Shown piece after piece: positions 8,078-15,579 of a stretch of 64,000 nt of DNA; position 1 is the first letter of the stretch, and each line of letters begins with the position of its first letter. The notes beneath the pieces were generated by a model that worked only from the letters and a program-made list of their open reading frames with translations, ran no database searches and had not been told where the DNA came from. Made by a program: the position numbers and the translations under genes. Source of the stretch: Haladaptatus sp964399275 (GTDB lineage: Archaea > Halobacteriota > Halobacteria > Halobacteriales > Haladaptataceae); the NCBI GenBank assembly GCA_964399275.1, contig CAYNQM010000002.1, positions 39,558 through 103,557 on the forward strand. The letters run 5' to 3'.

Positions 8078-8242
8078 CTATTTGTTGTTCGCCGGGAACC
8101 CCCATACTGAGACAAATTCCATGTTCTCGTTCGGTAGCTTCTCCCTCCACATTTCGCCCTCGTCGGCTAGGATTCTTTTAGCACTGTTTGGTGTATCCTC
8201 GGCAGGTGTTCGTTCATCGAGCTGGATGTAGTCGAGTCGCAT
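8078..8242 (-). CDS. possible small protein or remnant (54 aa)
   Basis: An open frame on the minus strand reads M-R-L-D-Y-I-Q-L-D-E and ends WGFPANNK. It remains open upstream to about 8325 with protein-like composition (RRPNYIETWLHTLIMRLDYI). It could be a 54-residue protein or the 3' end of a decayed gene. No family recognised. Its 3' end overlaps the end of the methyltransferase duplication. This is the only content of the 349-bp gap between 8020 and 8370. Confidence 0.25.
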   Translation of the reverse strand: MRLDYIQLDERTPAEDTPNSAKRILADEGEMWREKLPNENMEFVSVWGFPANNK

Positions 8243-8369
8243 TATGAGCGTGTGGAGCCACGTTTCGATGTAGTTTGGTCTGCGTGGTCGAGCCGATCGC
8301 TCAATTCTAATCGAGAATTAGGGCTGTAGATTCGGATACCGAACCATTTTCTCGGTGATATTCACGAGA

Positions 8370-9725
8370 TTAACACCGTCTCAAGACCATCTCGATGGGT
8401 CCATCGTGACGGTTTGTGATGGACGGTACGAATGAGAGTTCATCGAGGGTGGTCTCGAATTCCCATTCCTGGAGTATCGTCCCGAGCACGAAACTCATTT
8501 CCATCTTCGCGAACCGTTGGCCTATACATTGGTGAGGGCCGCCGCCGAACGGGAAGTAGGCAAACGGCGGGAGTTCAGCTTCGAACTCTTTTGACCAGCG
8601 CTCCGGCCGAAACGCCTCGGGGTCGTCGAAATATTTCGGGTCGCGGTGAATTGCCCACTGCTGGAACGCGACAACCGTGCCTTCGGGGATATGATACCCA
8701 CCGATTTCGTCGTCCTCGGTGGCCTCTCGTGTCGTTCCCGGGATTGGCGGATAGATTCGGAGTGCCTCTTTTATCACCTTCTCCAGATAGGTAAGTTCGG
8801 GCAAATCGGCCATCGTTGGCGCTTTTCCACCGAGTACGTCTGCGAGTTCCGATTGAAGGTGTTCGTGTTTCTGAGGATGCTTCGAGAGAAGTTGGAGCGT
8901 GTACGTCAGCGAGAGCTGAGTCGTCTCGTACCCAGCGATAAGAAAAGAAAGAACCTGGTTCCGTATCTCTTCGCGCGGTGGTGTGTTTTCAGCCTCTTGG
9001 AGCATCGAGACGACAGTCGGCCCATCGACACTGCCTGTTTTATGCTGGTCGATGATTCGGTCTGCAACGTCGTTGAGGTCTTCGACAGCACGCTCGAATT
9101 TCCGATTTCCTGGGGTGGGTACCCAACTGGGAATTTCGATAGGGCGTCGCATCTGTATTGCCGAGTAGCTCATAACCGTATCGAGGGAGTTGGCAATCCC
9201 CTCTCGCTGTTCGCGGATGTCGATGTCGAATAGCGTTCTGGCAATAATTTCCGTCGTCAATGACAGCATTTCGTCTTGTATGTCTCGAACCTCGCCGTCT
9301 GCCCACTGGTCACAGTGTCGCTCCACGATTTCAGTCACGATGGTGCTGTACTGTTTGATTTTGTCCGGATGGAAGGCTGGTTCGAGCATATGGCGCTGTG
9401 ACCGCCATTGGTCGCCATCACTTGCTATAAGCCCATTACCGACAATTGGTTCGAGCATCTCCCGAAACTCTCTGCCTTTGGCGTAGGCGCTGTTATTATG
9501 AATCAGAACGTGTTCTACGTGTTCCGGGTCACTCAACTGTATGAACTCCCGTGGCCCAATTTGAAACAGCGCCACCGGTCCGTGTTCCTGTGCTGTTTCT
9601 ACGTAGAACTCCAGCGGGTCATTTTTGAAGGGTCGAATGTGTCCAAGGAACGGGAGCCCCTCTGGACTCGGGATCTGCTCCGTACCACCCCCAGTTGATT
9701 CATTAGAGAATTTTTCTGTAACCAT
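8370..9725 (-). CDS. cytochrome P450 (CYP4/CYP102-like clan)
   Basis: 451 residues. Landmarks: N-terminal PSPEGLPFLGH, I-helix FLIAGYETTQ (the usual H of AGxET is Y), K-helix E-A-L-R with IYPPIPGT, PERWSKEF, and haem loop FPFGGGPHQCIGQRF with cysteine at about residue 400. It resembles the P450 at 524 more than the tandem pair. It lies 65 bp downstream of the ThuA-like gene on the same strand and may be part of that operon. However, an 11-bp palindrome (ATAGT-A-ACTAT, 9735-9745) and an A/T-rich block before its ATG suggest its own promoter. Confidence 0.93.
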   Translation of the reverse strand: MVTEKFSNESTGGGTEQIPSPEGLPFLGHIRPFKNDPLEFYVETAQEHGPVALFQIGPREFIQLSDPEHVEHVLIHNNSAYAKGREFREMLEPIVGNGLIASDGDQWRSQRHMLEPAFHPDKIKQYSTIVTEIVERHCDQWADGEVRDIQDEMLSLTTEIIARTLFDIDIREQREGIANSLDTVMSYSAIQMRRPIEIPSWVPTPGNRKFERAVEDLNDVADRIIDQHKTGSVDGPTVVSMLQEAENTPPREEIRNQVLSFLIAGYETTQLSLTYTLQLLSKHPQKHEHLQSELADVLGGKAPTMADLPELTYLEKVIKEALRIYPPIPGTTREATEDDEIGGYHIPEGTVVAFQQWAIHRDPKYFDDPEAFRPERWSKEFEAELPPFAYFPFGGGPHQCIGQRFAKMEMSFVLGTILQEWEFETTLDELSFVPSITNRHDGPIEMVLRRC

Positions 9726-9790
9726 AGTGTTTTGATAGTAACTATAGAATTAAAGTTTATTCGATATGCTCGATTGTTTGGTCGTTACAC

Positions 9791-10549
9791 CTATCGATGA
9801 GACGTGACGTCGCTTTTTGACTGGCGAGATGGTGTGTCACCACTCGCCTCCGGTGAATCCGTTGGCGTCGCCCAATCGACTGCATTCCGAAGTATCTGTC
9901 TGACTCCGTCGTGATGGTAGATGGGGTACTCCTCGTCTCCAGGTCGGAAGTAGAAGATTTTCCCCGCGCCACGACGGAAGCAGACGCCACTCCGGAACAC
10001 TTCTCCCTCCTCGAACCCGCTAGCAAAGACCTGACTGTCCGGTTTGGGGATGTCGAACGGTTCACAGTACGTCGCAGCGTTTGGGATTTCGATGCACTCG
10101 TCTAATCCATTCGCGATTGGGTGGCTCGGATTGACGACCCAGAGTTTCTCGCGACTCCCGTTGTTGTCCCACTTCGAGTCGCCCGTCGTCCCGAGCAGTG
10201 ATGAGAAGATAGGCGAGTCCTTGGCGGAGTGGAGAAAGATTATCCCCATGCCGTCGTGAACCCGTTCGCTGATGCGATGCACAGTGTCGTCGGAGATGTC
10301 GTCGTGTGCAACGTGCTCCCACCAAATCAGGACGTCGGTAGTATCTAAGAGGGATTGTGGAACCCCTTGCTCCTCCTGCTGTAGCGTGGTCGTCTCCACT
10401 TCGTAGTCGTCTGATTCGAAGATGCTCGCAATCGCCCCGTGGATTCCATCGGGATACCGTGCGGCGATGGATTCGTCTTCGCGCTCATGTATATTCTCGT
10501 TCCAAACCGTCACAGTCGTCCGCGTTTTCTTTCCAGATTCGAAGGTCAT
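9791..10549 (-). CDS. ThuA-like (trehalose utilisation family) protein
   Basis: 252 residues with a class-I glutamine-amidotransferase-like fold. Recognisable features: VTVWNENIHEREDE at the start, a YPDGIHGAIA segment, DVLIWWEHVAHDDI, GMGIIFLHSAKDSP, and the C-terminal GAGKIFYFRPGDEEYPIYHH. ThuA proteins act in sugar (trehalose, keto-sugar) metabolism, but their exact reaction is poorly defined. The start overlaps the stop of the dehydroquinate-synthase-like gene by 4 nt (ATGA), so the two are almost certainly translated from one mRNA and likely act on the same pathway. Confidence 0.85.
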   Translation of the reverse strand: MTFESGKKTRTTVTVWNENIHEREDESIAARYPDGIHGAIASIFESDDYEVETTTLQQEEQGVPQSLLDTTDVLIWWEHVAHDDISDDTVHRISERVHDGMGIIFLHSAKDSPIFSSLLGTTGDSKWDNNGSREKLWVVNPSHPIANGLDECIEIPNAATYCEPFDIPKPDSQVFASGFEEGEVFRSGVCFRRGAGKIFYFRPGDEEYPIYHHDGVRQILRNAVDWATPTDSPEASGDTPSRQSKSDVTSHR

Positions 10550-11706
10550 ATTTGGTTGGTTTTGAATTGCGTAATGGTTTCAGCGTCGGTCGATTCGTCG
10601 ATATCTCTCCATTCTACGCCAGCAGTGGGTCGGTCTAACACCGGTTGCGGCTCGTTCGTAGCGTGCCCGAGCACTCGGTCTCCTTCCTCAAGGTTTGGAA
10701 CTGAGACGGACTCTCCATTCTGTCGCATAAATCGCACATGCGCATGGTCCTGGACAATCGCCGAGACCGTCTGAGTATCTCCCGAGGCGATTATTTGGGT
10801 CAGAGGTCGTTCTGCCAACAGAATCCTGCCGATGTTGATCTTCCGAACCGCACCGTCCGCGTTGAGACACGCCACGGTGTCGCCCATCCCGACAGTAGTC
10901 AAGTAGTCCCAGTTCTCTTCGTCCGTCCAGACGTACGAGTGGACGGCACCAGCATTGACACGAAATGGGCGAGGAGACCCTTCCGGAGGTGCTTTCGCCT
11001 CCGCAGTCACGAACAGTCCGCCAGCGTTCGTCGATCCGACGAGCATCCCCTCCGTCTCACCCATTAGTGTAGTTGCGTCAAGACAACACCGAACGCCCGT
11101 CCCGAGCTGTTTGATCATCTCAATTTCGAAGGATTCGAGCGAGATGGCAGTATCGGACATTTCTTGGGTTAGTTTCATGTACTCTGAAAGCTCCTCCGTC
11201 TCTGGTGACGAAACCATGACACCACCGGAAGACCCGTTCATTGTACTGACGACCGATTCCGCCTCCGAAGGGGAGCGAACTCCACCGATAACCGAAACCC
11301 CCGTGTCTCGTACTGTATCAAGCAATGATTCGACTTGTTCTACTTGATCCATGTTGGGAACGACGAGATATTGCGTCTGGTTCGGAAGTTGCTCGACGAA
11401 TGTGTTCGGTGATTCACTCGATACGGCGTCCTGGTCGAGTTGGTAGGCAACTGAACAGTCGTGTTCAAGCGCTTTGTCTACCTGATTCTCGTCAGAGACG
11501 ATTGCGATATCCACCGAGTCGAGACAAACTGGGTCATCGGAATCGCAGGAAACCGCCCGAGAGATACTTGCAGGAAATTCATATGTGCCGACTTTGTCGG
11601 CGGACAACACGATTGCGTCAAACGATAAATTGAATGCTTCGTAAAGCTCGAACTGACCGGTATTATCTACGACAGTCGAGTCGAGCCAGCACTGTTTCGC
11701 TGGCAT
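10546..11706 (-). CDS. 3-dehydroquinate synthase II family enzyme (GriH-like paralogue)
   Basis: 386 residues from the ATG at 11706; 30 further in-frame codons upstream look unlike the family. The C-terminal half is typical of the archaeal DHQ synthase II family: GTGVRCCLDATTLMGETEG, MLVGSTNAGGLF, RPFRVNAGAVHSYV, VGMGDTVACLNADG and GDRVLGHA. Known members either oxidatively deaminate and cyclise the archaeal shikimate precursor, or, as GriH in Streptomyces, make 3-amino-4-hydroxybenzoate for pigments. No partner aldolase is visible here. The setting with P450s and O-methyltransferases makes a specialised-metabolite role more likely than the housekeeping shikimate role (inference). Confidence 0.85.
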   Translation of the reverse strand: MPAKQCWLDSTVVDNTGQFELYEAFNLSFDAIVLSADKVGTYEFPASISRAVSCDSDDPVCLDSVDIAIVSDENQVDKALEHDCSVAYQLDQDAVSSESPNTFVEQLPNQTQYLVVPNMDQVEQVESLLDTVRDTGVSVIGGVRSPSEAESVVSTMNGSSGGVMVSSPETEELSEYMKLTQEMSDTAISLESFEIEMIKQLGTGVRCCLDATTLMGETEGMLVGSTNAGGLFVTAEAKAPPEGSPRPFRVNAGAVHSYVWTDEENWDYLTTVGMGDTVACLNADGAVRKINIGRILLAERPLTQIIASGDTQTVSAIVQDHAHVRFMRQNGESVSVPNLEEGDRVLGHATNEPQPVLDRPTAGVEWRDIDESTDAETITQFKTNQI

Positions 11707-11873
11707 GATGTGTAACAAGTAATGGTAGAAAGGTGAGCACAAATAAATTAACCTTGGAATATTACAAACCATAAGATGGTAACGAACTGGGCACAAATCG
11801 TGGGTAGAATTCCAAAATCGCTGGGATGTGGTGACTTACTCTCCGTTGCTATAAAGCGCCGTACTCGTCGTTT

Positions 11874-12068
11874 TCACTTCGTCGGTTTTCGGGATTTCGT
11901 CGCTCTTGTAACCTCCTCGTTGACGCACTTCGGTTCGTACTGCTGTTCTCGCCGGAATTCGTCCACGCAGTCGCTACTGCAAAAGGAGAGTGGTACGGGC
12001 GCGGAGCGGTCGCAACTGGGTCGATTGCAGCGGTCATCGTCTTCTTCGAAGTTAGGCTCCGGTGACAT
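11874..12068 (-). CDS. small zinc-finger-like protein (64 aa)
   Basis: Starts at the ATG 12068-12066, reading MSPEPNFEEDDDRCNRPSCD. Four cysteines are spaced C-x4-C and C-x3-C (CNRPSC and CSSDC), a probable zinc knuckle. An upstream in-frame ATG at 12122 would add an implausible hydrophobic stretch that overlaps the TATA-like TTTATAGTTTGTATAATAAT. A 10-bp-arm inverted repeat overlaps the chosen start codon. Function unknown; such small zinc proteins are common in haloarchaea. Confidence 0.65.
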   Translation of the reverse strand: MSPEPNFEEDDDRCNRPSCDRSAPVPLSFCSSDCVDEFRREQQYEPKCVNEEVTRATKSRKPTK

Positions 12069-12093
12069 CACTCGATATTCGCGATCGAGTGAT
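12067..12093. promoter_or_regulatory. inverted repeat at the start of the small zinc protein
   Basis: Arms ATCACTCGAT and ATCGAGTGAT are a perfect 10-bp match around a 7-nt spacer (ATTCGCG). One arm overlaps the start codon and the repeat lies between TATA and ATG, an arrangement expected for a repressor site. Confidence 0.5.
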
Positions 12094-12182
12094 ATTATTA
12101 TACAAACTATAAATAGCCTCACTTGTCATCTTTCAGGAGCTATCGCTCGTCGTCGCGCTCTCGCGATACTTCGGTGTAGGAT

Positions 12183-12419
12183 TCAGTCTGCGTGAGGTGC
12201 AACGGTCTCCGCTTCCGCCTCTGCCATGTTGTTAGTGAGACCGTTGGCTAAGGTGAGCACTGCTGCACGGTGGTCGTTTTTCGAGTGATGAATAGAAGTC
12301 GGCCGCGTCGTTTGGTCGTCGTAGTTCGGGAATTCACATGGAGCGTCGGTTCGTGTCTCGAATCGATTCCGTACTTCGGAAAGCAACCCGTGCAGGTGAA
12401 TGAGCTCTTGTTTTTTCAT
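12183..12419 (-). CDS. UPF0058 family protein
   Basis: 78 residues beginning MKKQELIHLHGLLSEVRNRF, the hallmark of the UPF0058 family found throughout halophilic archaea. A middle segment with TSIHHSKNDHRAAV is shared with the second UPF0058 protein at 19943. Function unknown. The family is small, helical, cytoplasmic and acidic. Confidence 0.85.
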   Translation of the reverse strand: MKKQELIHLHGLLSEVRNRFETRTDAPCEFPNYDDQTTRPTSIHHSKNDHRAAVLTLANGLTNNMAEAEAETVAPHAD

Positions 12420-12517
12420 CGCGACGACAACTACCGACTGAAGCCCTATAGTATTTCCCTGAGTGGCATTGTCACACGGAACGCCGACGACGATGACCGT
12501 CTCCGAACCGTTTCCAG

Positions 12518-13045
12518 TTACGAATCGAATTCGTCGTAGGAAACCGATCCCTGCCGAAGAACCGTCTCGGTTTTCGGCACGTCTCCGTCCGGGGGCATGC
12601 TCCCTTCGGCGGGGCCGCCGGGAGCGACGACGACGATTCGTCCGACCTTACCCAGCGTCTTGTGAGGGATACAGTAGTAGTCGTGCGTCCCCTTCGTCTC
12701 GAACGTGTGCTCGTAGGCGTTCCCTTTTTGGAGAACCTTGCTCCCCCACGGTTTCCCGCTCTTCGGAATCCGGGTCCTCTCGGCGTAGAGATTGTCTGGA
12801 TGGTAGGCGGACGCCGAGTGATTCCCGCTTTTCGTCACGAACGTCACGGTGTCGCCCGGTTTGACGTACAGGCCAATCGGGTCGAAGTACGACCCTCCTT
12901 CGTCGGAAATCATCTCGACGGTTGCCGTCCCGCCGTCTGAACCTGCCGTCGGCGTCGAAACGCTCGTGTCGTCACCGCTGCGAAGCGTCGAGCAACCAGC
13001 GAACGCGGCGACTCCTATCGCCGCGACGAACCGACGTCGTTTCAT
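12518..13045 (-). CDS. halocyanin-like blue copper lipoprotein lacking the usual axial Met
   Basis: 175 residues with an N-terminal K-R-R-R signal and the lipobox AFAGC (Cys18), so a membrane-anchored extracellular lipoprotein. The cupredoxin domain includes the loop SGNHSASAYH (His76) and the C-terminal copper loop YYCIPHKTLGKVG with Cys125 and His128. The position eight residues after the cysteine, normally Met in halocyanins, is Lys133. Copper binding or redox potential may therefore be altered. Halocyanins are electron carriers. No partner oxidase is encoded nearby. Confidence 0.85.
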   Translation of the reverse strand: MKRRRFVAAIGVAAFAGCSTLRSGDDTSVSTPTAGSDGGTATVEMISDEGGSYFDPIGLYVKPGDTVTFVTKSGNHSASAYHPDNLYAERTRIPKSGKPWGSKVLQKGNAYEHTFETKGTHDYYCIPHKTLGKVGRIVVVAPGGPAEGSMPPDGDVPKTETVLRQGSVSYDEFDS

Positions 13046-13158
13046 ACTCGTTCTGTTCCGGGTGTGACGCTAAACCTTGTGATGCTCGTCCGTCCCGAAG
13101 TCAGCCGGTGGCCGATTCGCCGCTCGGTTTATGCTGATTCGGAGCGAATCTCTGTGGG

Positions 13159-13341
13159 ATGCTTGGCCGAACGAGACGCTTCTGGGTGGGTGTGGCCTTG
13201 TTGCTGGTCGGGGCAGCGTTCCTCTTCGGCGGTGTACTCCCCGGCCTCAACACGCCACTGATACTCCTTGCCCTCGGCGTGTTGATACTCGCCGCCGGAA
13301 CCCTCGTCATCGCGGTAGACCGACGGTCGCGCTCCGTCTGA
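13159..13341 (+). CDS. small two-helix membrane protein (60 aa)
   Basis: MLGRTRRFWVGVALLLVGAA opens a 60-residue protein with two predicted membrane segments (about 8-27 and 31-53) joined by a PGLNTP turn, and an Arg-rich C-terminus. No family assigned. It is a plausible real gene because of its hydrophobic pattern and clean ATG, but there is no supporting context. Confidence 0.5.
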   Translation: MLGRTRRFWVGVALLLVGAAFLFGGVLPGLNTPLILLALGVLILAAGTLVIAVDRRSRSV

Positions 13342-13419
13342 GCAGTCGAGACTCGGGGTCGAAAGAGGGCTCGACTACTGCGCAGAATGAACCGTGACGA
13401 GTATCAAATCCGTTTTTTT

Positions 13420-13622
13420 CTATCAAAACTATCAAAGCTATCACAGACGGTTTTGATGTCAAAACTGGTTTTCCCCAAATCAACTAGCCAAACTGAATCC
13501 GATTGCTCTCCGAACTGCTCGCTCATTTCGGACGCGTCTCGTACCGTTTGCCTGTACAAACTAGTTTTGCTATCTAAACTTTTTCCCATTAAACCTGGTT
13601 TGGATAGCAAAACTGGTTTTGA
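13420..13622. repeat. palindrome-rich region upstream of parA
   Basis: Several short dyads built on CAAAAC and GTTTTG: AAAACTGGTTTT (13461-13472), CAAACTAGTTTTG (13557-13569), AAACCTGGTTT (13591-13601) and CAAAACTGGTTTTG (13608-13621). A perfect 12-bp inverted pair (AGTTTTGCTATC at 13563-13574, GATAGCAAAACT at 13603-13614) encloses the third. ATCAAAAC (13422) and GTTTTGAT (13450) form another pair. It may be a centromere-like (parS) or operator array for the partition genes downstream. Confidence 0.5.
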
Positions 13623-13725
13623 GCAATCGTGAATCCGTGGTCTTGTGCCTTCATGTGCTGAAAATCCGTTTCTTTTCGTGCGTCTGACGCGGTTTTATGT
13701 TGTTTGGACGGTTTTGACGATTCGT

Positions 13726-14517
13726 ATGTCCGACGTGGCCAAAATCGCTGTCTCGAATCAGAAAGGCGGGGTCGGCAAGACCACGGTCGCTATCAACGTT
13801 GCCGGGGCGTTGAACGAACGGGGGCACGACGTTCTCTTCGTTGACCTCGACCCACAGGGTAACGCCACCGAAGGGTTGGGGTTGGAGGAGGAGTACGAGG
13901 CTCGACCACCGACCTTGTTCGACGTGCTGACCGACCACGAGGCGCGCGAAGACGTTGACTCGCTCGTCGTCTCCCATTCGGAGATGGACGTGCTCCCGAG
14001 CAACATCGACATGACCAGCGTCGAGCCCGAACTCACGATGGCCATGCGTGGCCGGGAGCGTCTGATGCAGGTGTTCGACGCTCTCGACGCTGACTACGAC
14101 GTGATTCTCATCGATTGCCCGCCGTATCTCGGCAACCTCACTGACAACGCCCTGCTCGCCGCCGGGAACGTCCTCATTCCGGCACTGGCTGAATCCACGA
14201 GCAAGCGCGCGCTCGAAATCCTGTTCGACCAGATAGAAGTGCTCGAAGCCGAGTACGACACGCAGGTTCGCGACCTCGGTGTCGTCGCCAATCGCGTCGA
14301 GACGACCAACGAGGCGAAAGCGATGCTCGCGTGGTTCGAAGAGGTGTTTTCCGACGTTCCAGTGTGGGAGATTCGCAAGCGTGTGACCCTTCAGCGTGCG
14401 TTCTCGGCTGGCTGTTCGGTCTTCGAATTCGAAGAAGAGTGCGACATGACTGACGAATTTCTCGCTATCGCCGCGGAACTCGAACGCCGCGTCGGTCTCA
14501 CCGAGGTGCCTGCATGA
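13726..14517 (+). CDS. parA: ParA/Soj-type partition ATPase
   Basis: 263 residues from the ATG at 13726; a longer frame from 13645 adds unrelated sequence. The deviant Walker A box KGGVGKTT is at residues 13-20, followed by FVDLDPQGNATEGLG, DVILIDCPPYLG (Walker B) and a C-terminal VGLTEV. ParA ATPases drive segregation of plasmids or chromosomes together with a DNA-binding partner. The next gene starts inside this stop codon (ATGA) and is the likely partner. The palindrome-rich leader is a candidate centromere. A second-replicon or integrated-plasmid origin is possible. Confidence 0.9.
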   Translation: MSDVAKIAVSNQKGGVGKTTVAINVAGALNERGHDVLFVDLDPQGNATEGLGLEEEYEARPPTLFDVLTDHEAREDVDSLVVSHSEMDVLPSNIDMTSVEPELTMAMRGRERLMQVFDALDADYDVILIDCPPYLGNLTDNALLAAGNVLIPALAESTSKRALEILFDQIEVLEAEYDTQVRDLGVVANRVETTNEAKAMLAWFEEVFSDVPVWEIRKRVTLQRAFSAGCSVFEFEEECDMTDEFLAIAAELERRVGLTEVPA

Positions 14518-14897
14518 GCGACGAAAGCAGAGCCGACCGTCTTCGCCGTCGTCGCGCGGAGCGCGACCAACAACCGGGTTCTGACGACCCGGGTACTCCG
14601 GACGAATCGGACGAGTCGCCCTCAAACGAGACTGCCGAGTCGTCGGATACGAGTCGTTCGGACGAACCGGAGAGCGTGAAAGACGCCCGCGTCGGAACCT
14701 ACATGTACCTCCCGGAGACCCAGCGTACGGAACTGAACTTCCGATACAAGGAGCTCAACCTCGCCTACGAACGGGCGTTCGGGGACGAACTAGAGAAAAA
14801 CAGACATTTCTATCCATTGGTCGTGCAGGCGGGACTCGACGCGCTCGACGGACTCGATGGCGAGGAAATTCAGGAACTCCTGATGCAACTGGAGTAA
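14514..14897 (+). CDS. small ParA-linked protein (putative partition partner)
   Basis: 127 residues. The first ~55 are a charged, disordered Ser/Asp/Glu/Arg-rich region (RADRLRRRRAERDQ). The rest is compact and conserved-looking: VGTYMYLPETQRTELNFRY, then a helical C-terminus ending LLMQLE. Such small proteins are often coupled to parA in haloarchaeal replicons. The gene overlaps parA by 4 nt, so translation is coupled. A ParB-like or adaptor role is inferred from position only. Confidence 0.8.
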   Translation: MSDESRADRLRRRRAERDQQPGSDDPGTPDESDESPSNETAESSDTSRSDEPESVKDARVGTYMYLPETQRTELNFRYKELNLAYERAFGDELEKNRHFYPLVVQAGLDALDGLDGEEIQELLMQLE

Positions 14898-14965
14898 CGA
14901 TTCGTCTTTCGCCGACACCTTCGGCGCGAAAAAACGGGGACTGTTAGGAGGCGGTCAGAAGGGTT

Positions 14966-15322
14966 CTATTCGTGTGCGGCGATGAGCTCACGGAGCTGTT
15001 CTGCGCGGCCATCTTCCGTGATGAACTTCTGGAACCGCCATTCGAACGAGTCGAACAGGACGGCGACGCCCTCGTCGGTGATCGCGTACTCGTTCGTTCG
15101 CTTGTCGAGCTCGCTCTTCTCGACCAGGCCGCGCTCGATGAGGGTGTCGAGGTTGGGGTAGAGACGACCGTGGTTCACTTCCTCGTCGTAGAAGTCCTCG
15201 AGTTCGCGCTTGATAGCGAGTCCGTATCGTGACTCCTCCGAGAGAACTATCAGGACGTTTTGCTGGAAGGCGGTGAGGTCTCGCGCCGTCGTTGCGTCTG
15301 TAACTGTTTGTGCCTCTGACAT
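14966..15322 (-). CDS. PadR family transcriptional regulator
   Basis: 118 residues with the PadR winged helix: LTAFQQNVLIVLSEESRYGL, AIKRELEDFYDEEV, then the wing HGRLYPNLDTLIERGLVEKS and NEYAITDEG. The short C-terminal helix would mediate dimerisation. PadR proteins are repressors that often bind near their own promoter; two palindromes flank its TATA box (15342-15375). A paralogue is at 19420. The effector is unknown. Confidence 0.9.
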   Translation of the reverse strand: MSEAQTVTDATTARDLTAFQQNVLIVLSEESRYGLAIKRELEDFYDEEVNHGRLYPNLDTLIERGLVEKSELDKRTNEYAITDEGVAVLFDSFEWRFQKFITEDGRAEQLRELIAAHE

Positions 15323-15341
15323 GGTAGTATGGTGTGATATT

Positions 15342-15375
15342 CACTGACAGTGGATATAAAACTTCCTAATTAGGA
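15342..15375 (-). promoter_or_regulatory. PadR promoter with two palindromes flanking the TATA box
   Basis: On the minus strand, TCCTAATTAGGA (15364-15375, perfect 12-bp palindrome) is followed by the TATA-like TTTTATATCC and then CACTG-T-CAGTG (15342-15352, 11-bp palindrome). The start codon lies about 20 nt further on. This fits autorepression by the PadR protein. Confidence 0.45.
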
Positions 15376-15579
15376 CAATATTTATCTCCTCTGTTACAGA
15401 TATTATCTAACAGCCATCATCTGATCACAGATTCTGGCGTTTCCCCCACTAATATTTGGGATGATAGCTAGACCCTCGGTTTGCCGGATTCCTTCGTTTC
15501 AAGCTTTACTACCGAGTGGCAAATACTTGCCGAAGCAAAACAGAGCGCGTCGTCGCGTCGAATTGACCCGTCGAAAGCG

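Larger units (their letters stand above)
6783..8088 (+). repeat. methyltransferase tandem duplication, copy 2
   Basis: Second copy of the unit at 5471-6778. It includes the same TATA block and the same ~65-bp 3' flank with the GCCGCACGGAATCCAGCGAC segment. Confidence 0.8.

Noticed and set aside
9040..9306. Frames opposite and alternative to the P450 at 8370
   Set aside because: They lack any motif; the P450 frame has all family landmarks across the full length.
13651..14625. Long (324-codon) minus-strand frame opposite parA
   Set aside because: It is a shadow of the G/C-rich codon positions of parA; the ParA frame has Walker motifs and coupled partner gene.
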